From Paracholeplasma morum (GTDB taxonomy: Bacteria; Bacillota_I; Bacilli_A; Acholeplasmatales; UBA5453): 64,000 nucleotides of DNA. Within the stretch, counting starts at the first letter, position 1, and each line of letters begins with the position of its first letter. The DNA lies in NCBI RefSeq assembly GCF_016907055.1, contig NZ_JAFBBG010000001.1, forward strand, positions 1-64,000, given 5' to 3'. Made by a program: the position numbers and the translations under genes. The notes beneath the pieces are model-generated. The model saw nothing but the letters and a program-made list of their open reading frames with translations, had not been told where the DNA came from and made no database searches. This document shows positions 62,400 through 64,000 of the stretch, piece by piece.

Positions 62400-63416
62400 C
62401 CAGTTATTAACAACTTTTTCAGCAAATCCAAATAAATTATTCACTTCTACTTTTGTCCCACTAGGTAATATAAAATATCCATTAAAATACCCAAATACCT
62501 GGTGTTGAATCGACTTGATAACCAATACATTCGAGTTTGAGTTCCTATCCACTACAGGTGAGAAGTCCAAATATATATCTTCTGTTTTTGACTTAAGAAC
62601 CCATGGCATCATAAATTTGTCTTTGCCTGAATCCTTCGGAATAACAAACTCGATATCTTGGAATTTATAGTTTATCGAATCATAGTAAAACATGTTTTCA
62701 GATGCGTTTTTTGTATCGCCAAAGCCATAGCCTAAGTTAAAGCCAATTGGTTTGCCATTTTGTGTACCCGAAGCACTTGACCAATACCAAGTATTCTTAT
62801 AGGTCCATACCCCTCTTCCCCAGTCCAATGTCCCATAAGCATTGTCTAATGGGTATATGGATGTTCCGATTCTAAATGAACCTTCTACTGTCATTAGGTT
62901 AATCTTATGATTATAGTAGAAATGTTTTGGTTTATCGAATGGCGTAGCAATCACAATGGATGTGTTCGGGTTTTCTTTTAGTACGACATCTAGACTAAAC
63001 TTAGATCCTTGAAACTTGTTCACGTCGACTAATAACCTACGATGCCCGTTTTCATGTAAAAACTTAAATGAGAAGCCTTTTCTAGTAAAAACCAAATCCC
63101 CCATTTTAGAACTGTTTGGTAAGTTGAGTTTCTTAAATGGTATGCCCATTTTAGAAAATGTATGGTAGGTCTTTTTCTCAAAATCGAGTACGGTTACAGA
63201 AGCAAGCCACATATAACTGTTATCCGCAACCGTTAATGCAACCCCATGTTTGTTGTTGCCGATGTAGTAATAGTCCCATTCCTTAAGTCTTAGACCCTTG
63301 ACATTTACATCCTTTTTATCATAGGTACGGATTAGGTCTTCATTATAGCCTTTTTCAATCAGTTCACCATTTTCATCAAGTAACATGCCTTTGGTCAATC
63401 TAACCTCTTGTTCCAT
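62397..63416 (-). CDS. DUF2804 family protein
   Basis: The product has 339 residues without membrane helices. The DUF2804 family is recognised by the start (EVRLTKGMLLDENG, GLRLKEWDYYYIGN), the ALDWGRG-like YGTLDWGRGVWTYKN block (about 200) and WYWSSASGTQNGKPIGFNLGYGFGD. The fold is predicted as a two-domain beta barrel of unknown activity. AGAGGTG precedes the ATG. It shares a terminator with fur and may be regulated on its own. Confidence 0.75.
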   Translation of the reverse strand: MEQEVRLTKGMLLDENGELIEKGYNEDLIRTYDKKDVNVKGLRLKEWDYYYIGNNKHGVALTVADNSYMWLASVTVLDFEKKTYHTFSKMGIPFKKLNLPNSSKMGDLVFTRKGFSFKFLHENGHRRLLVDVNKFQGSKFSLDVVLKENPNTSIVIATPFDKPKHFYYNHKINLMTVEGSFRIGTSIYPLDNAYGTLDWGRGVWTYKNTWYWSSASGTQNGKPIGFNLGYGFGDTKNASENMFYYDSINYKFQDIEFVIPKDSGKDKFMMPWVLKSKTEDIYLDFSPVVDRNSNSNVLVIKSIQHQVFGYFNGYFILPSGTKVEVNNLFGFAEKVVNNW

Positions 63417-63475
63417 AGTAACACCTCTTAAGTCTAGTATATCATAGAAGAAAAAAGAAACACAGTTCGTGTTTC

Positions 63476-64000
63476 TTAACTAACTAATTTTTCCAACAAA
63501 GCCAGAATTTTACTATATTTTATATCAGAATAATGAGTTATTGTGGTGGATTTTGCCACCATTTTCTTATGTTCATCTAAAAAATCATCGACCACGGTTT
63601 GATCTTTAATCACTAAAGAACATTCCCCTAATTTATAAAATGCAGCGTTATTTAAGTTCGTAGATCCAACAATAAAAGTATCATCTACAACCATTGCTTT
63701 TGCATGAACCAACCCTTCATAAAGGTAAATGAATGCCCCTTTTCGATAGAGTTTTTTCAACAACATTAAGTTGAAGTGGGTTTGAAGATTGGAAACCTTG
63801 GAAGTCAATATTTCCACTTTAATGCCCTTTTTAAGTGCATTCAAAATTGCTTTAGTTGACGTCTTTGCTCCAAAATAGGCCATATGCATAACAATCTTTG
63901 ACTCTGCTTGATTAAACATTTTTGGGATTAGAATGCTCGCCTCAGGTTCATGTGCGTTTGTTACAACCTCAAGTACTCTAGTTGAATCAAAAGCTTTTCC
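63476..64000 (-). CDS. phospholipase D-like protein (cardiolipin synthase type), truncated by the window edge
   Basis: The reading frame is open from the right edge of the window to the stop at 63476. It gives at least 174 residues of the C-terminal part: ASILIPKMFNQAESKIVMHMAYFGAK and the HKD motif HAKAMVVDDTFIVGSTNLNNAAF (His, Lys and Asp spaced as HxKxxxxD). The N-terminal half with the first HKD motif lies beyond the window. Cardiolipin synthases of this family join two phosphatidylglycerol molecules. Confidence 0.75.
   Translation of the reverse strand, partial: GKAFDSTRVLEVVTNAHEPEASILIPKMFNQAESKIVMHMAYFGAKTSTKAILNALKKGIKVEILTSKVSNLQTHFNLMLLKKLYRKGAFIYLYEGLVHAKAMVVDDTFIVGSTNLNNAAFYKLGECSLVIKDQTVVDDFLDEHKKMVAKSTTITHYSDIKYSKILALLEKLVS

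Noticed and set aside
1-64000. rRNA, tRNA or tmRNA genes
   Set aside because: No rRNA core sequence, T-loop pattern (GGTTCRANTCC) or tmRNA tag frame was seen in the gaps between genes.

Overview
The window looks like a chromosome segment of an AT-rich, wall-less or Firmicutes-related bacterium, most likely a free-living Mollicute of the Acholeplasma/Izemoplasma type. This rests on base composition, small packed operons, an InlB-repeat giant lipoprotein, and the gene mix. TGA is a stop codon here: several gene pairs overlap as ATGA (4982-4985, 38996-38999, 44720-44723, 56323-56326, 58616-58619), so the Mycoplasma code (TGA=Trp) is excluded. No rRNA, tRNA or CRISPR array was seen.

1-2.7 kb: the right end of an IS200/IS605-type element (tnpB tail plus omega-RNA-like hairpin), then four monocistronic accessory genes (GNAT, ASCH, P-loop kinase-like, lipoprotein). 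2.7-6.4 kb: an nqrBCDEF operon without nqrA, divergent from an XRE regulator that carries a decayed superoxide-reductase-like domain. 7.2-25 kb: mostly housekeeping genes (RsmH family, LemA plus a large membrane partner, threonine aldolase, aldo/keto reductases, nuclease-helicase fusion, Nudix, cupin, CorC, HesB with a His/Cys tail, pseudouridine synthases, aldehyde dehydrogenase). They include a decayed acyltransferase gene and an unlisted 34-codon basic gene.

25-36.7 kb: an orphan winged-helix regulator, a 97-bp MITE-like palindrome, glutathione peroxidase, a 2232-residue lipoprotein built of nine InlB repeats and about five [OB-OB-Ig] cycles, a GGDEF protein, and an MscS channel whose Shine-Dalgarno is separated from its start codon by a perfect hairpin. 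36.7-43.4 kb: a SDR, a membrane protein, a CarH-like cobalamin-binding protein in one operon with a MacB/LolCDE-type ABC system, hsp20 under a CIRCE operator, and a second ABC system.

43.4-47.1 kb: a branched-chain amino acid oxidation operon. Leucine dehydrogenase makes the 2-oxoacid and NADH, and a four-subunit 2-oxoacid:ferredoxin oxidoreductase makes acyl-CoA and reduced ferredoxin. The Nqr-like complex is a plausible NADH-oxidising partner (inference). 47.3-51.3 kb: two more c-di-GMP genes (Cache-GGDEF and PAS-GGDEF-HD-GYP). 51.4-54.1 kb: Nudix, pseudouridine synthase, UPF0316 protein, aquaporin. 54.1-61.0 kb: a tight nadD-nadE-mnmA-MFS-recD2 operon. 61.1-64 kb: a second broken plsC gene, a Fur-family regulator, a DUF2804 protein and a phospholipase D-like gene that runs off the right edge.

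The most interesting items are the NqrA-less Nqr operon whose NqrB lacks the FMN-attachment motif, the stand-alone CarH-like B12 sensor tied to an ABC exporter, the hairpin-bridged ribosome binding site of mscS, the modular giant lipoprotein, and two independently broken acyltransferase genes.
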